Positions 15,916-25,465 of a stretch of 40,409 nucleotides of DNA are shown here, one piece after another (position 1 is the first letter of the stretch; the number at the start of each line of letters is the position of its first letter). This DNA is from an uncultured Flavobacteriales bacterium. Its GTDB lineage: Bacteria > Bacteroidota > Bacteroidia > Flavobacteriales_D > Sanyastnellaceae. A program made the position numbers and the translations under genes. Location of the stretch: the NCBI GenBank assembly GCA_913041135.1, contig CAJWIF010000007.1, forward strand, positions 1 through 40,409. The letters run 5' to 3'. The notes beneath the pieces are model-generated. The model saw only the letters and a program-made list of their open reading frames with translations. It did no database searches and was not told where the DNA came from.

Positions 15916-17952
15916 TTAACGAACAATCATCTTCTTCGTCAAACGCATTCCATCCGCCACTAAAGTGTACGTGTAGATGCCGCCTTGCAATTGCGCTACC
16001 TGGTAGTTCATGCTATGCGTTCCAGCTGGAAGTTGTCCTTGCTCCATGCGATCGATCAATCGGCCCTGCAGATCACGGATCTCCATGGCTACGTTGCGCG
16101 ACTGCGTCAACTCAAATCGAATGGTTGTGCTACCATTGGTTGGGTTGGGTACATTCTGGTGCAACTCAATGCCGTTCATGTTGGCAATTTCATCTACACC
16201 TACGCGCTCAGAAAGAATCAATCGTACGGCAGGAGTTGCTGTTTGTGATGTAAACCACACCAAGTCGCCCGCTCCAGTGAAGCTGTAATCTCCCGTTGAA
16301 TTGTCCGTGTCTGAGTTTCCGTTACCGGCAACCGTCAATTGCGCCTCACTCTCAAACTCCGAAATAACCGCAGCGAAATAGAAGTCCGTATTGTTTACTT
16401 CAATCGGATCTTCAAATGGCAAGTAAACGATGTCACTGTTGCCAACACTGTTGGGAGTCCAAGCATCGTCATAATTCCAATACGTACTCTCAAATGGTGA
16501 GTCTGTCAAACCGACCGCTCCATCCAACGTGTAGAGTCGTGATTCGAATTCCAAATCACCGCCTCCCGCATTTGGACCGAATCGAACCGTAATACCGTAG
16601 GCAACCGATCCTTCATTGTGCATGTGGTAGTAGTTGCCATATCCACATGGGTTAAATAGACCGGCAATGTCCGACTCACCAGGAGCGAATTCAACATCCA
16701 ATTCACCTTCGTCATCATGGCCATATTCATCATCGCTATAGATAATGACTTTGCTCATGATATTGTCCTCTGGAGTAGCATCTACATTGGCAGAGCTAAT
16801 GGTCGCTTGAACCACGTAGTTCCCTACTGCTGAAGGCGCCCATCCTGTTGCAATGTAAACAGTGTCCTGCGTGTTTGCCGGACAGTTCAACGCGTTGGCA
16901 AAGCTCAATACAGTTCCGATATTTTCAGTTGTTGTGCTCAAAACAGAACCTGCGTCATCTAAGATCTCAACCGTGATGACAGTCTCGTCTTGGTTGGCAT
17001 TGCCCGCATTGCGATACAAGACACCCGCCAATAAACCGCCATCCGCTTCAGGGATTGCTTGCTCCAAAGGAGTCACACGGTATTCGAATACATTGTAAAC
17101 GTCACCGTTGGTGACTTGAACCATGGTCAAATCATCGGCAACAGGGTTCTCTGAAATCGTAACATCATCAATGCCCCAGTAATAGTGGCTATATGCATCT
17201 CCAGTCTCAGGAGCTTGCAGGTAAGACCAACGAATTTGAACTTCAGCAGCATAAGCAGCAACGCACGAAATGTCTACAGAAGTGGTCAAGGCGTTTGCTG
17301 ATGCAGAGTTGGCAGACTCAATGAATGTGCCATGAGCATCAAAGGTTGTCCAAGTCAAGCCAGCATCATTACTCACTTCCAAATAGATCGGCGCGTAAGG
17401 ATAGCAGCAGTAACGGAAGTACTGCTCCCATGTCACTACGACCGAACCGTTGTCAGTCATGTCCAACGTTGGCGTTGTAATCCAACCTTCAGTGTTCTCA
17501 TACCCTTCAGAAAGGGGGGTGTTGAAGTAATCATTATCGAAGACCATCCAGCCATTGTCAGCAGTCGTTGAGTTCAATGAACCAATGTTGGTTGAGTACT
17601 CTCCAGCTGGTGGCTGAACTCCCGAAGTCGTTCCGTCAGCATAATAACCGTTGCCCGCAACATCTACATGCTGCCAGATCAAGCCGTTTCCGGTGTCCTC
17701 AGCAGACCAAGCTCCTACCGTGTTATTTCCCTCAAATCCATTGGCAAAGTCTTCATAAAACAAAATGGTTCCACCACCTCGTTGTGCAACTTCCAATGCA
17801 GACTCATGACCTGCATTGCGCATCATTTGCGCTTCGGCGTCAGAAAGCTCAGATGGGATCTGAGCAAAAGTGTGTACGTCCGTCAATCGTTGTGCTTGCA
17901 AAGAAGTTGCAAGGACCAGCATTGCGGCCAAAAGAAAAGTAAAATGCTTCAT
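15916..17952 (-). CDS. Secreted T9SS type A cargo protein with jelly-roll (choice-of-anchor J-like) domain
   Basis: From the ATG at 17952 the protein has 678 residues; a longer TTG reading is unlikely because the signal peptide starts here ('MKHFTFLLAAMLVLATSLQA'). After the signal, a 'FYEDFANGFEGN' start and 'WITTPTLDM' to 'YLEVSNDAGLTWTTF' follow the pattern of cleaved-adhesin/choice-of-anchor J jelly rolls, ending in 'YYWGIDDVTISE'. A middle region with CARDB-like 'YRNAGNANQDETVITVEI' comes next. The last ~80 residues are a type A sorting domain ('HQNVPNPTNGSTTIRFELTQ', then 'GGIYTYTLVADGMRLTKKMI'). The next gene is a paralog. Function beyond adhesion or surface display cannot be assigned. 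Confidence 0.85.
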   Translation of the reverse strand: MKHFTFLLAAMLVLATSLQAQRLTDVHTFAQIPSELSDAEAQMMRNAGHESALEVAQRGGGTILFYEDFANGFEGNNTVGAWSAEDTGNGLIWQHVDVAGNGYYADGTTSGVQPPAGEYSTNIGSLNSTTADNGWMVFDNDYFNTPLSEGYENTEGWITTPTLDMTDNGSVVVTWEQYFRYCCYPYAPIYLEVSNDAGLTWTTFDAHGTFIESANSASANALTTSVDISCVAAYAAEVQIRWSYLQAPETGDAYSHYYWGIDDVTISENPVADDLTMVQVTNGDVYNVFEYRVTPLEQAIPEADGGLLAGVLYRNAGNANQDETVITVEILDDAGSVLSTTTENIGTVLSFANALNCPANTQDTVYIATGWAPSAVGNYVVQATISSANVDATPEDNIMSKVIIYSDDEYGHDDEGELDVEFAPGESDIAGLFNPCGYGNYYHMHNEGSVAYGITVRFGPNAGGGDLEFESRLYTLDGAVGLTDSPFESTYWNYDDAWTPNSVGNSDIVYLPFEDPIEVNNTDFYFAAVISEFESEAQLTVAGNGNSDTDNSTGDYSFTGAGDLVWFTSQTATPAVRLILSERVGVDEIANMNGIELHQNVPNPTNGSTTIRFELTQSRNVAMEIRDLQGRLIDRMEQGQLPAGTHSMNYQVAQLQGGIYTYTLVADGMRLTKKMIVR

Positions 17953-18026
17953 ATTGTGTGAATCAGGTTTTGACAGCCTAAAGAAAGTCAATCTCGCTCA
18001 ATTATTTGCAGAAAGTGCAAATAAAG

Positions 18027-18056
18027 AGAGGGGAACCCCTTTTGGAATTCCCCTCT
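18027..18056 (-). terminator. Rho-independent terminator after the second tandem T9SS gene
   Basis: A 9-bp perfect stem AGAGGGGAA/TTCCCCTCT (18027-18035 with 18048-18056) with a 12-nt loop lies 40 nt past the stop at 18096. On the minus strand it is followed by CTTTATTT, a T-rich tail. It separates the two tandem cargo genes into independent units. Confidence 0.8.
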
Positions 18057-18095
18057 TAATCAATCTCGAAGCGCTCAAAGCGCTGCGCTCATATC

Positions 18096-20066
18096 TTATT
18101 TGATGATCAAACGCTGCGTTGAACGCGCGTCATTTACATTCAAAGTGTACGTGTAAACACCTGAAGCCATGTTGGCAACGTCCAACGTGATGCTGTGATA
18201 TCCAGCAGGCTGCGTTCCACGAACAATCTGGTTAACCACTTTGCCTGTAATGTCACGCACTTCCAAAGCAACATCAGCAACTTGATCCAAACGGTATTGG
18301 ATACGGGTTGACTCCGCCGCTGGGTTCGGGTATGCAGGGTACAACTGGAATGGCCCTTCTGCGATTTCCTCAACAGCAACGGTATTGGTCGCATTTGGAT
18401 CCAAGTTCAAGCGAACCATTGGCACTTCATTGGTGTAGTACCAATTATAGGCGCTTCCTGATCCGAAAGGTCCATATACAAATGATGTATTGTCATACGT
18501 ATACTGTGACTCCCAAATCTGGACAGATGATCCACCGTAGTGCTCAAAACCAGCAGCGAGTACAGAACCTCCCGCAGCTTCATACGGCTCTTCAAGAACG
18601 AGTGTGTACCATACGATGTCATCCTCCGTTCCGTCGTTAGAATAGTTCGCCGCCAAGTCCAACTCTGCAGTGCTTGAAATCAAACCTCCATACTGTTCCG
18701 TGATGTAGTTGTCGTCCGCTCCATCAAACAAGTGCGCCACAACCGGCGTGCCGTTGTCTGATCCTGCTACGATGGCCACATCAATCGCATAAACAGTCAC
18801 ATCTTCGAAGATGTCATATGGGTTCAATGCAATGAAATCGTCCGTTCCTTCTCCTGGGAAAACTCCGGTCATCGTTCCGTTATCACGGCCATAGTGCAGT
18901 GAGCTCACTTCGAAAGACTGAGTGGTTTCATTGTTTGCAGGATTCTCATCTTCATTGTCAGAGCTGACGGTGTAAGTGAGGTTGTACGTGCCAACTGCAG
19001 CCATATCAAAAGGAACACGCAACGTGTCCACTCCTTGGTAAGCCAATAGCATCGGGTCAGATGATGCTACAGTTCCGTCGACATCTAAAGTCAACATGGT
19101 TCCAGCTTGCTCCAAATAACCTACGTTGTAAACTTTCGCACCGGCCTCAAGAGAAGAGAGCTGGCCTTCGGCAAAGACACCGGCTTCCCAAATACCTGTG
19201 GTAAAGTAGTCCGTGTATGACACGTAGTTGTCAATGCGGATGTCATTCGCTGGAGTCTCGTAGACGCTAATGTCATCAATCTCCCAGCTATAGCCCCACG
19301 TTCCAGCCCAACGGAATCGAACATAGATCATGCTCTCTCCGCCAGCGGCAGAAGTGATGTCAAACTCAACCAACGATGGATTGTCTGATCCACTGCCTGT
19401 CTCATATCCTGGGAATACCTCCCAACGACTTGGTACGAGTACGCCATCACCGTAGTCTACGGTTCCGTCAACTTCAGCAAATGTGCTGATATCCGGCCAA
19501 TTCAAACCGTCACGAGAAATCTCAATCAAGCACTTCTCACTGTCGTCAGAAGCCCCGTTGTCCCAGCATCGATAACGTGTTTCAAGGGAGATGCTGACAT
19601 ATTCCAACGTGCTGCAATCGATTGCTTCGCCGGTTTGAACCCAGCTATTCTCAATCCAAGCTGCATCGTAATTCGCATCAGCTCCGAACAAGTCTGAATC
19701 AACAATGAGCAAGCCATTGGCAGCCGTCGTTGAATTCATCGCACTTGCTGCAGAAAAATCGCCTGTTCCTCCTGCCCACTGGTTATAAGGTCCAGCAGGG
19801 CCGTCGGTGCTGCATTCAAAATTCAAATCAATATCCTCCCAAGGAGATCCGGCTTCACCAGCTCCATTTCCGAACACCCAATCGCCACAGTCTTCAACAT
19901 TGCAGTCATGAGACCAAATCACCTCACGGTCTACCGCTTGGATTGCATCTGCAGACTCAACCCGTCGGGCTTGAGTAGATTTTGAGTCAGCGTCCGGGAG
20001 TAAGCCCTGGGCCGCAAGTGTTACAGAGAAAAGTGCAGCGAATGCTGCGATGTAAATGTGCTTCAT
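18096..20066 (-). CDS. Secreted T9SS type A cargo protein, tandem paralog
   Basis: With the ATG at 20066 the protein has 656 residues and begins with a signal peptide ('MKHIYIAAFAALFSVTLAAQ'). Its layout mirrors the neighbouring gene: a jelly-roll domain ('SSLVDSDLF'-like text reading 'GLLIVDSDLFG', 'YVSISLETRYRCWDNG', 'CLIEISRDGLNWPDIS', 'GYSWEIDDISVYETP'), a CARDB-like part ('NVGYLEQAGTMLTLDV', 'DNEDENPANNETTQSF'), and a type A sorting domain ('LYPAYPNPAAESTRIQY', then 'SGVYTYTLNVNDARSTQRLI'). The two are tandem paralogs that have diverged considerably. It has its own -7 box 30 nt upstream and its own terminator. Such proteins are usually surface adhesins or enzyme-associated modules; nothing more specific is visible. 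Confidence 0.85.
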   Translation of the reverse strand: MKHIYIAAFAALFSVTLAAQGLLPDADSKSTQARRVESADAIQAVDREVIWSHDCNVEDCGDWVFGNGAGEAGSPWEDIDLNFECSTDGPAGPYNQWAGGTGDFSAASAMNSTTAANGLLIVDSDLFGADANYDAAWIENSWVQTGEAIDCSTLEYVSISLETRYRCWDNGASDDSEKCLIEISRDGLNWPDISTFAEVDGTVDYGDGVLVPSRWEVFPGYETGSGSDNPSLVEFDITSAAGGESMIYVRFRWAGTWGYSWEIDDISVYETPANDIRIDNYVSYTDYFTTGIWEAGVFAEGQLSSLEAGAKVYNVGYLEQAGTMLTLDVDGTVASSDPMLLAYQGVDTLRVPFDMAAVGTYNLTYTVSSDNEDENPANNETTQSFEVSSLHYGRDNGTMTGVFPGEGTDDFIALNPYDIFEDVTVYAIDVAIVAGSDNGTPVVAHLFDGADDNYITEQYGGLISSTAELDLAANYSNDGTEDDIVWYTLVLEEPYEAAGGSVLAAGFEHYGGSSVQIWESQYTYDNTSFVYGPFGSGSAYNWYYTNEVPMVRLNLDPNATNTVAVEEIAEGPFQLYPAYPNPAAESTRIQYRLDQVADVALEVRDITGKVVNQIVRGTQPAGYHSITLDVANMASGVYTYTLNVNDARSTQRLIIK

Positions 20067-20096
20067 ATTCGATCTATTTGGTGGGTTAGGTTTGGA

Positions 20097-20104
20097 CAAA
20101 TATA
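20097..20104 (-). promoter_or_regulatory. -7 promoter box TATATTTG before the T9SS cargo gene
   Basis: On the minus strand this reads TATATTTG, a perfect TAnnTTTG match, 30 nt before the ATG at 20066. The spacing is almost the same as for the gcdH promoter. No clear -33 TTG is seen. It lies between the gcvP stop and this gene, so the cargo gene need not rely on gcvP transcription. Confidence 0.6.
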
Positions 20105-20151
20105 TATCGAGGTTTTTAGTCCTGCATAATTTCCTTTGAAATCGGCAGAAT

Positions 20152-23028
20152 TCAACCTAACAATTCTTCAAATGCCGAGAGCGGTGGACAGCTACAAACC
20201 AAATTTCGGTCTCCAAAGGCATTGTCCACTCGGGCAACAGGGCTCCAAAATTTCCGAGCAATCAAATCCGGAGAAGGGTAACATGCAACTTCTCTTGAAT
20301 ACGGATGGTCCCATTCAGATGAAGTCGCCTCAAGCGCCGTGTGCGGGGCCATTTTCACCACATTGTCGTCGCGATCAACTTCGCCGCTTTCAATGGCGCG
20401 GATTTCCTCTCGAATGGACAACATGGCTTCTACAAAGCGATCCAACTCCTCCAAAGATTCACTTTCCGTAGGCTCGACCATCAATGTTCCTGCCACAGGC
20501 CAAGAGACGGTCGGAGCATGAAAACCATAATCGATCAACCGCTTTGCAATGTCCATCACCTCAATGCCCGCCGATGCCTTGAACGAGCGGCAATCCAAGA
20601 TCATTTCATGCGCTACGGTGTCGTTCATGCCCTTGTACAAGATGTCATAAGCCCTTTCAAGCCTCTTTCTCAAGTAATTCGCATTCAATATGGCCACCTC
20701 AGTGGACGCCGTTAAACCCCTTTCACCTAACATTTTGATGTATGCGTAAGGAATCTGACAAATCAGCGCGCTTCCAAATGGTGCCCCACTGATGGCATGA
20801 ATCGCTTGATCTCCCCCTGTTTTCACCACCGTATGACCGGGTAAGAACGGAACGAGATGCGCTGCCACTCCAATCGGACCGACTCCCGGCCCTCCACCTC
20901 CATGCGGAATAGCAAACGTCTTGTGTAAGTTCAGGTGACAGACATCTGCACCAATCAAACCAGGACTGGTCAGGCCAACTTGGGCATTCATGTTTGCTCC
21001 GTCCATATACACCTGACCCCCGTGTTCGTGGATCAATCCGGTAATGTCAAGAATCCCTTCCTCATAGACTCCGTGGGTCGAAGGATAGGTGATCATGAGA
21101 GCCCCCAATTCATTCGAGTGCTGCTCTGCTTTGGCCTGCAAATCGGCCATGTCAATGTTGCCTTGATCGTCACATCCAACGACCACCACCCGCATGCCTG
21201 CCATCACCGAACTCGCAGGATTCGTCCCGTGTGCTGAGGAGGGGATCAAACACACATTCCGATGCGTGTCTCCACGACTTTCATGGTACGCACGGATGAC
21301 CATCAATCCGGCAAACTCTCCTTGCGCCCCTGAATTGGGCTGGAGTGAAACGCCTGCAAATCCTGTGATTTCAGAAAGGTCAGCCTCCAATTCTTCTAAC
21401 ATCTGTCGCATTCCCTTGGCTTGGTCTGAAGGACAAAAAGGATGGAGTTCCGCAAAGGCGGACCACGTAATGGGAATCAACTCGGTGGCTGCATTCAATT
21501 TCATGGTGCACGAACCGAGGGGCATCATGGCATGGACCAAAGAGAGGTCTTTATTTTCCAAATGCTTGATGTACCGCATCATCTCCGTTTCCGAACGGTA
21601 TCGATTGAATACCGGATGATGCAAATAGTCTACTTCTCTCCACAGGTCTCCCAAGAAAGTCCTTTCCGTTTCAAGTCCGTGGACTTGACTTACACCAAAT
21701 ACCGTGCAAAGGTCTACCAACTCCTTTTCCGTCACGCGTTCATGCAATGAAACACCCACATGCTCTCCGTCTCGGAAATACCGCAAATTGACGCGCAACG
21801 CCTCTGCACGAGCCTGCAGCGAGTGCATGGCATCGAGGCCTCCAATCACGCGGATTTTCAATGTGTCAAAAAAGCACGCGTTGACTTGTTCGTAATCATC
21901 ATTGCCCTTCAATGCAGCATCCAACGTCCGTGCGGACGAGTGAATGTTTTCCGCAATGTTTCTCAAACCTTGAGGACCGTGATAGACGGCGTACATACTC
22001 GCCATGACAGCGAGCAACGATTGAGCCGTGCAAATATTGGAAGTCGCCTTGTCTCTTCGGATGTGCTGCTCCCTTGTCTGCAGAGCCATGCGCAATGCAG
22101 GGGATCCTAAGCGGTCTTTTGAAACTCCAATAATCCTTCCGGGGAAGTGACGCTTATAGGACACGCTCGCTGCAAAAAACGCCGCGTGTGGACCACCATA
22201 CCCCATCGGTACACCAAATCGTTGACTCGTTCCGACAGCTACATCAGCCCCCATCTGGCCCGGCTGGCGCAACAAGGCTAAAGCCATTAAATCTGTAGCA
22301 ACGACGACTTGTGCATGGACGGCTTTTGCCTGGTCAATTAACGCAGTAAGATTCTCTGCAAATCCATTCCCATCTGGGTATTGGAAAAACACCCCGAAAA
22401 CACCTTCTCCTCCAACAAACTCCATCTCTGAACGCTTCACGCATTCCAATTTTACTCCGAGATATTTCGAACGTGTTCGCAATAAGTCCAACGTCTGTGG
22501 ATACACCGCTTCATCGACCAAAAATCGATTTGCGCCTTCCTTCACGAGCGCCTTAGGTCGGGCTGCAAAGACCATGGCCATCGCTTCTGCCGCGGCCGTA
22601 GACTCATCCAATAACGACGCGTTGGCTAGTTCCATGCCCGTCAAATCGCAGACCATGGTTTGGAAATTTAGCAACGCCTCCAACCTGCCCTGTGCAATTT
22701 CCGCCTGGTAGGGCGTGTAGGCCGTGTACCATCCCGGGTTTTCTAGAACATTTCGGCGGATCACACTCGGGACTTCAGTAGGATTGTACCCCATACCGAT
22801 GTAATTCCGATAGACACTGTTCTTCGACGCTATGTGATCAATGTGTTCGAGGTACTGACTCTCCGTCAGCGCCGGTGACAAATCGAGTCGCTCCCGCAGC
22901 CGAATACCGCCCGGAACTGTTTGTTCAATCAGATCATCCATGGTGTCCGCACCGATGGCACGAAGCATCGTCTGCTGGTCCTCCAATCGAGGTCCAATGT
23001 GACGGGAAGCAAAATGGGCTAGACGCAT
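20152..23028 (-). CDS. gcvP: Aminomethyl-transferring glycine dehydrogenase (glycine cleavage P-protein)
   Basis: Decarboxylates glycine and passes the aminomethyl group to the lipoyl arm of GcvH. The 958-residue single-chain form has the N-terminal half starting with '[14 protein letters not shown]', '[15 protein letters not shown]' and '[20 protein letters not shown]', and the catalytic C-terminal half with '[12 protein letters not shown]', the PLP lysine K703 in '[18 protein letters not shown]', and '[13 protein letters not shown]' near the end. The length matches full-length P-proteins (about 950). No gcvT or gcvH is nearby, so the system is split on this chromosome. The start ATG at 23028 gives the standard N-terminus, and a -7 box lies 22 nt upstream. 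Confidence 0.97.
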   Translation of the reverse strand: MRLAHFASRHIGPRLEDQQTMLRAIGADTMDDLIEQTVPGGIRLRERLDLSPALTESQYLEHIDHIASKNSVYRNYIGMGYNPTEVPSVIRRNVLENPGWYTAYTPYQAEIAQGRLEALLNFQTMVCDLTGMELANASLLDESTAAAEAMAMVFAARPKALVKEGANRFLVDEAVYPQTLDLLRTRSKYLGVKLECVKRSEMEFVGGEGVFGVFFQYPDGNGFAENLTALIDQAKAVHAQVVVATDLMALALLRQPGQMGADVAVGTSQRFGVPMGYGGPHAAFFAASVSYKRHFPGRIIGVSKDRLGSPALRMALQTREQHIRRDKATSNICTAQSLLAVMASMYAVYHGPQGLRNIAENIHSSARTLDAALKGNDDYEQVNACFFDTLKIRVIGGLDAMHSLQARAEALRVNLRYFRDGEHVGVSLHERVTEKELVDLCTVFGVSQVHGLETERTFLGDLWREVDYLHHPVFNRYRSETEMMRYIKHLENKDLSLVHAMMPLGSCTMKLNAATELIPITWSAFAELHPFCPSDQAKGMRQMLEELEADLSEITGFAGVSLQPNSGAQGEFAGLMVIRAYHESRGDTHRNVCLIPSSAHGTNPASSVMAGMRVVVVGCDDQGNIDMADLQAKAEQHSNELGALMITYPSTHGVYEEGILDITGLIHEHGGQVYMDGANMNAQVGLTSPGLIGADVCHLNLHKTFAIPHGGGGPGVGPIGVAAHLVPFLPGHTVVKTGGDQAIHAISGAPFGSALICQIPYAYIKMLGERGLTASTEVAILNANYLRKRLERAYDILYKGMNDTVAHEMILDCRSFKASAGIEVMDIAKRLIDYGFHAPTVSWPVAGTLMVEPTESESLEELDRFVEAMLSIREEIRAIESGEVDRDDNVVKMAPHTALEATSSEWDHPYSREVACYPSPDLIARKFWSPVARVDNAFGDRNLVCSCPPLSAFEELLG

Positions 23029-23050
23029 AGCGCAACGTGTTATAAGGGTA

Positions 23051-23064
23051 CAAATGTAGTTTTG
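23051..23064. promoter_or_regulatory. Symmetric divergent -7 element CAAATGTAGTTTTG (gcvP / UbiA-like)
   Basis: Read on the minus strand, 23051-23058 is TACATTTG, 22 nt before the gcvP ATG. Read on the plus strand, 23057-23064 is TAGTTTTG, 91 nt before the ATG at 23156. The two perfect TAnnTTTG boxes share the central TA, so one 14-bp element could drive both divergent genes. Confidence 0.5.
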
Positions 23065-23155
23065 ACTTGGTTGTTTTGCATCACCAAATGATCAAATCTC
23101 ATCCCTCTTTTTTTACCACTTGTAACCCATCTATGAACATCATATACATGCTAGG

Positions 23156-24037
23156 ATGTACGAACTTAGCGGCATGGTCAAACGTCTTGGTTTTACCCAC
23201 TTTTGGATTGCTATTGCTGCTGGATCGAGTGCAGCGGGATCACTGATTGCCTTTTCGGACCACGAAAGCGTGCAAAATGCCGATTGGTCTTTTTTATGGG
23301 CGATCAGCGCCTGTACCGGTTGGGTCTACACCTTTCAACGGTGGATGAAAAGCACTCGAAAACCCGAACAAATGCCAGCATCTCGGCTGGAGTTCATGCA
23401 AAAACAAGGCGGTCGACTGGGTGTCTTTTGGACCTTACTCTCCATTTGGGCTACGTTGCAGTGGCTATTCGAAGCAGGCATTCCGTTTGCATCTCAACTC
23501 GCAACTCAATGGCCCTTGTTTCTCCTGGCTGCTGTGATGGGTATCGGATATGCTTTCAATCCAATCGGCAGTGGGCGTGGATGGCGTGAAAGACCTCATT
23601 TGAAATTACCCGCCATCGCCTTGAGCTGGACCCTAGCAACCGTGGTTTTTCCAGCATCCCATCTCGGGATCACGTGGTGGGAACCGGAAAACGCACACAT
23701 TTGGGGGATTGCGATAAGTCAAGTGCTCTTTGTTGCAGGCATCACGGTGCCATTCGATGTGCGTGACGTCAACCTTGACCCCCGAGAGTTTCGAACATGG
23801 CCTCAGCGCTGGGGAGCATCGGGCTCCATCCGAATTGCACTTTTCTTGCTTGCAATCAGCGCTTCGGGGTTTGTTGTATTCGACCTCAATTGGGGCCGAG
23901 CCGCAGTTGCCATTGCTGCAATGCCAATCGCAGCATGGACCGTAAGACCCCGAAAAGAAGCCGTCTACAGTCTTCTTCTCGACGGGCTTCTCATCCTACA
24001 GGGAAGCGCCGTCTTTTGGTTCAGCTCAATACACTGA
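23156..24037 (+). CDS. UbiA prenyltransferase-like membrane protein
   Basis: A 293-residue integral membrane protein with about eight hydrophobic segments. The text 'AGITVPFDVRDVNLDPREFRTWPQRWG' near residues 195-225 corresponds to the second Asp-rich motif (DxxDxxxD) of UbiA-type prenyltransferases, and 'AAVMGIGYAFNPIG' fits the preceding helix pair. The first motif expected near residues 55-65 (NDxxDxxxD) is absent; that stretch reads 'CTGWVYTFQRWMKST'. It may be a divergent or catalytically altered family member. The start could be ATG 23156 or the ATG at 23174. Its stop abuts the hemL stop with no base between. The role is unknown; proximity to hemL does not make it a heme O synthase, since the first Asp-rich motif is missing. 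Confidence 0.7.
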   Translation: MYELSGMVKRLGFTHFWIAIAAGSSAAGSLIAFSDHESVQNADWSFLWAISACTGWVYTFQRWMKSTRKPEQMPASRLEFMQKQGGRLGVFWTLLSIWATLQWLFEAGIPFASQLATQWPLFLLAAVMGIGYAFNPIGSGRGWRERPHLKLPAIALSWTLATVVFPASHLGITWWEPENAHIWGIAISQVLFVAGITVPFDVRDVNLDPREFRTWPQRWGASGSIRIALFLLAISASGFVVFDLNWGRAAVAIAAMPIAAWTVRPRKEAVYSLLLDGLLILQGSAVFWFSSIH

Positions 24038-25357
24038 TTACCTCGACTGAAAGACCTCATCCAAGGCTGAACAAAACGCATGGATTGCTTCGTCAATAAT
24101 CGCATCTGAGTGCGCAGCTGAAACAAACCCGACCTCATAACCGGAAGGGCCCAAATAGATCCCTCGATTCAGCAACGCGCTGTGCAACTTGCTGAAATAG
24201 GCCATGCTGTCTGGATCAATTTCGCTGGATTTACGAATCCACACGCGGTCGCTGAATGCAAGCCAAAAAATGCTCCCACGATTGAAAATCTGCAAGGGGT
24301 AGCCAGCCGTTTCAGAGTGCTTTAAAATTCCCGTGATGAGCCGTTTTGTGCGGCGCTCTTGGTCTTCGTAAAAACCCGGTCGCAAAAGCTCGGTCAGCTG
24401 TGCCGCACCGGCTGCCATCGCCACCGGGTTTCCACTTAACGTTCCTGCTTGGTAAACCGGACCCGAAGGCGCGATGTGTGCCATGACTTCCGCCGAAGAT
24501 GCATACGCCCCAACAGGCATTCCTCCCCCGATTATTTTTCCGAAAGCCAGCACATCCGGGCGGATCCCATAGTATCCTGCCGCACCATCAAACGCAACAC
24601 GAAACCCAGAAATAACCTCATCGAACAACAGCAAAATCCCCTCCCTGTCGCAAATACTCCGGAGGCCATGCAAGAAACTCTCATCTTGGATAAGCAGTCC
24701 GTTATTGGCTGGAATGGGCTCGATTGCTATCACCGCAATTTCATCTTTGTACTCTAAAACGCATTGCTCTAAAGCATCGAGATCATTCAAAGGAAGCACC
24801 AGGGTTTCTTGAGCATACGACTCTGGAACACCTGCAGAGGAGGATGTTCCGAGGGTCGCTAGACCACTTCCGGCCTTGACCAAAAGGGAATCCACATGAC
24901 CATGGTAACACCCATCAAACTTGATAATTTTCGATCGCCCTGTTACGCCACGAGCCAGACGAATGGCCGACATAGCTGCTTCCGTGCCAGAAGAAACGAA
25001 TCGTATTTGTTCGACATATGGATGGTGGTCCACGATCAACGATCCGAGTTCATTTTCCAATCGGGTGGGGGTCCCAAATGTCGTGCCATTGCGCACGGCT
25101 TCTATAATGCGCTCCTCTACCCGAGGATGCGCATGTCCCAAGATTAGAGGCCCCCAAGAGCAGCAGAAATCAATGAATCGATTGCCATCCGCATCCCATA
25201 TATAAGCCCCCTGGCCTTTTTCCATAAAAAGAGGGGTTCCTCCCACCGATCCGAAGGCCCGAACAGGGCTGTTAACACCACCCGGAAACAGGACTTTTGA
25301 CCGTTCGAACAAGTCCTTCGATTGGACCCGCTGAATAGAATGCGTCTTTGAATTCAT
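24038..25357 (-). CDS. hemL: Glutamate-1-semialdehyde 2,1-aminomutase
   Basis: Converts glutamate-1-semialdehyde to 5-aminolevulinate in the C5 route of tetrapyrrole synthesis. The 439-residue class III aminotransferase fold has 'LFPGGVNSPVRAFGSVGG' at the N-terminus (diagnostic of HemL), 'FVSSGTEAAMSAIRLARG', 'LLLFDEVISGFRVAFDGAAGYYG' with the PLP Asp, and the PLP lysine K274 in 'AFGKIIGGGMPVGAY'. Length agrees with HemL (about 430). It converges on the UbiA-like gene with abutting stop codons. No other heme genes are in the window. The upstream sequence has only an imperfect -7 box (TAATTTCG, one mismatch) at 25377-25384. Confidence 0.96.
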   Translation of the reverse strand: MNSKTHSIQRVQSKDLFERSKVLFPGGVNSPVRAFGSVGGTPLFMEKGQGAYIWDADGNRFIDFCCSWGPLILGHAHPRVEERIIEAVRNGTTFGTPTRLENELGSLIVDHHPYVEQIRFVSSGTEAAMSAIRLARGVTGRSKIIKFDGCYHGHVDSLLVKAGSGLATLGTSSSAGVPESYAQETLVLPLNDLDALEQCVLEYKDEIAVIAIEPIPANNGLLIQDESFLHGLRSICDREGILLLFDEVISGFRVAFDGAAGYYGIRPDVLAFGKIIGGGMPVGAYASSAEVMAHIAPSGPVYQAGTLSGNPVAMAAGAAQLTELLRPGFYEDQERRTKRLITGILKHSETAGYPLQIFNRGSIFWLAFSDRVWIRKSSEIDPDSMAYFSKLHSALLNRGIYLGPSGYEVGFVSAAHSDAIIDEAIHAFCSALDEVFQSR

Positions 25358-25465
25358 GGATTCGACAATTTTCCTGCGAAATTAGCCACTCCAAAGTTGG
25401 GCTTGCGTTTTATGCGGTGCGATTGCATCGGTTCGTTGAAACAAGTCCCGGCATTTGACAAGACC

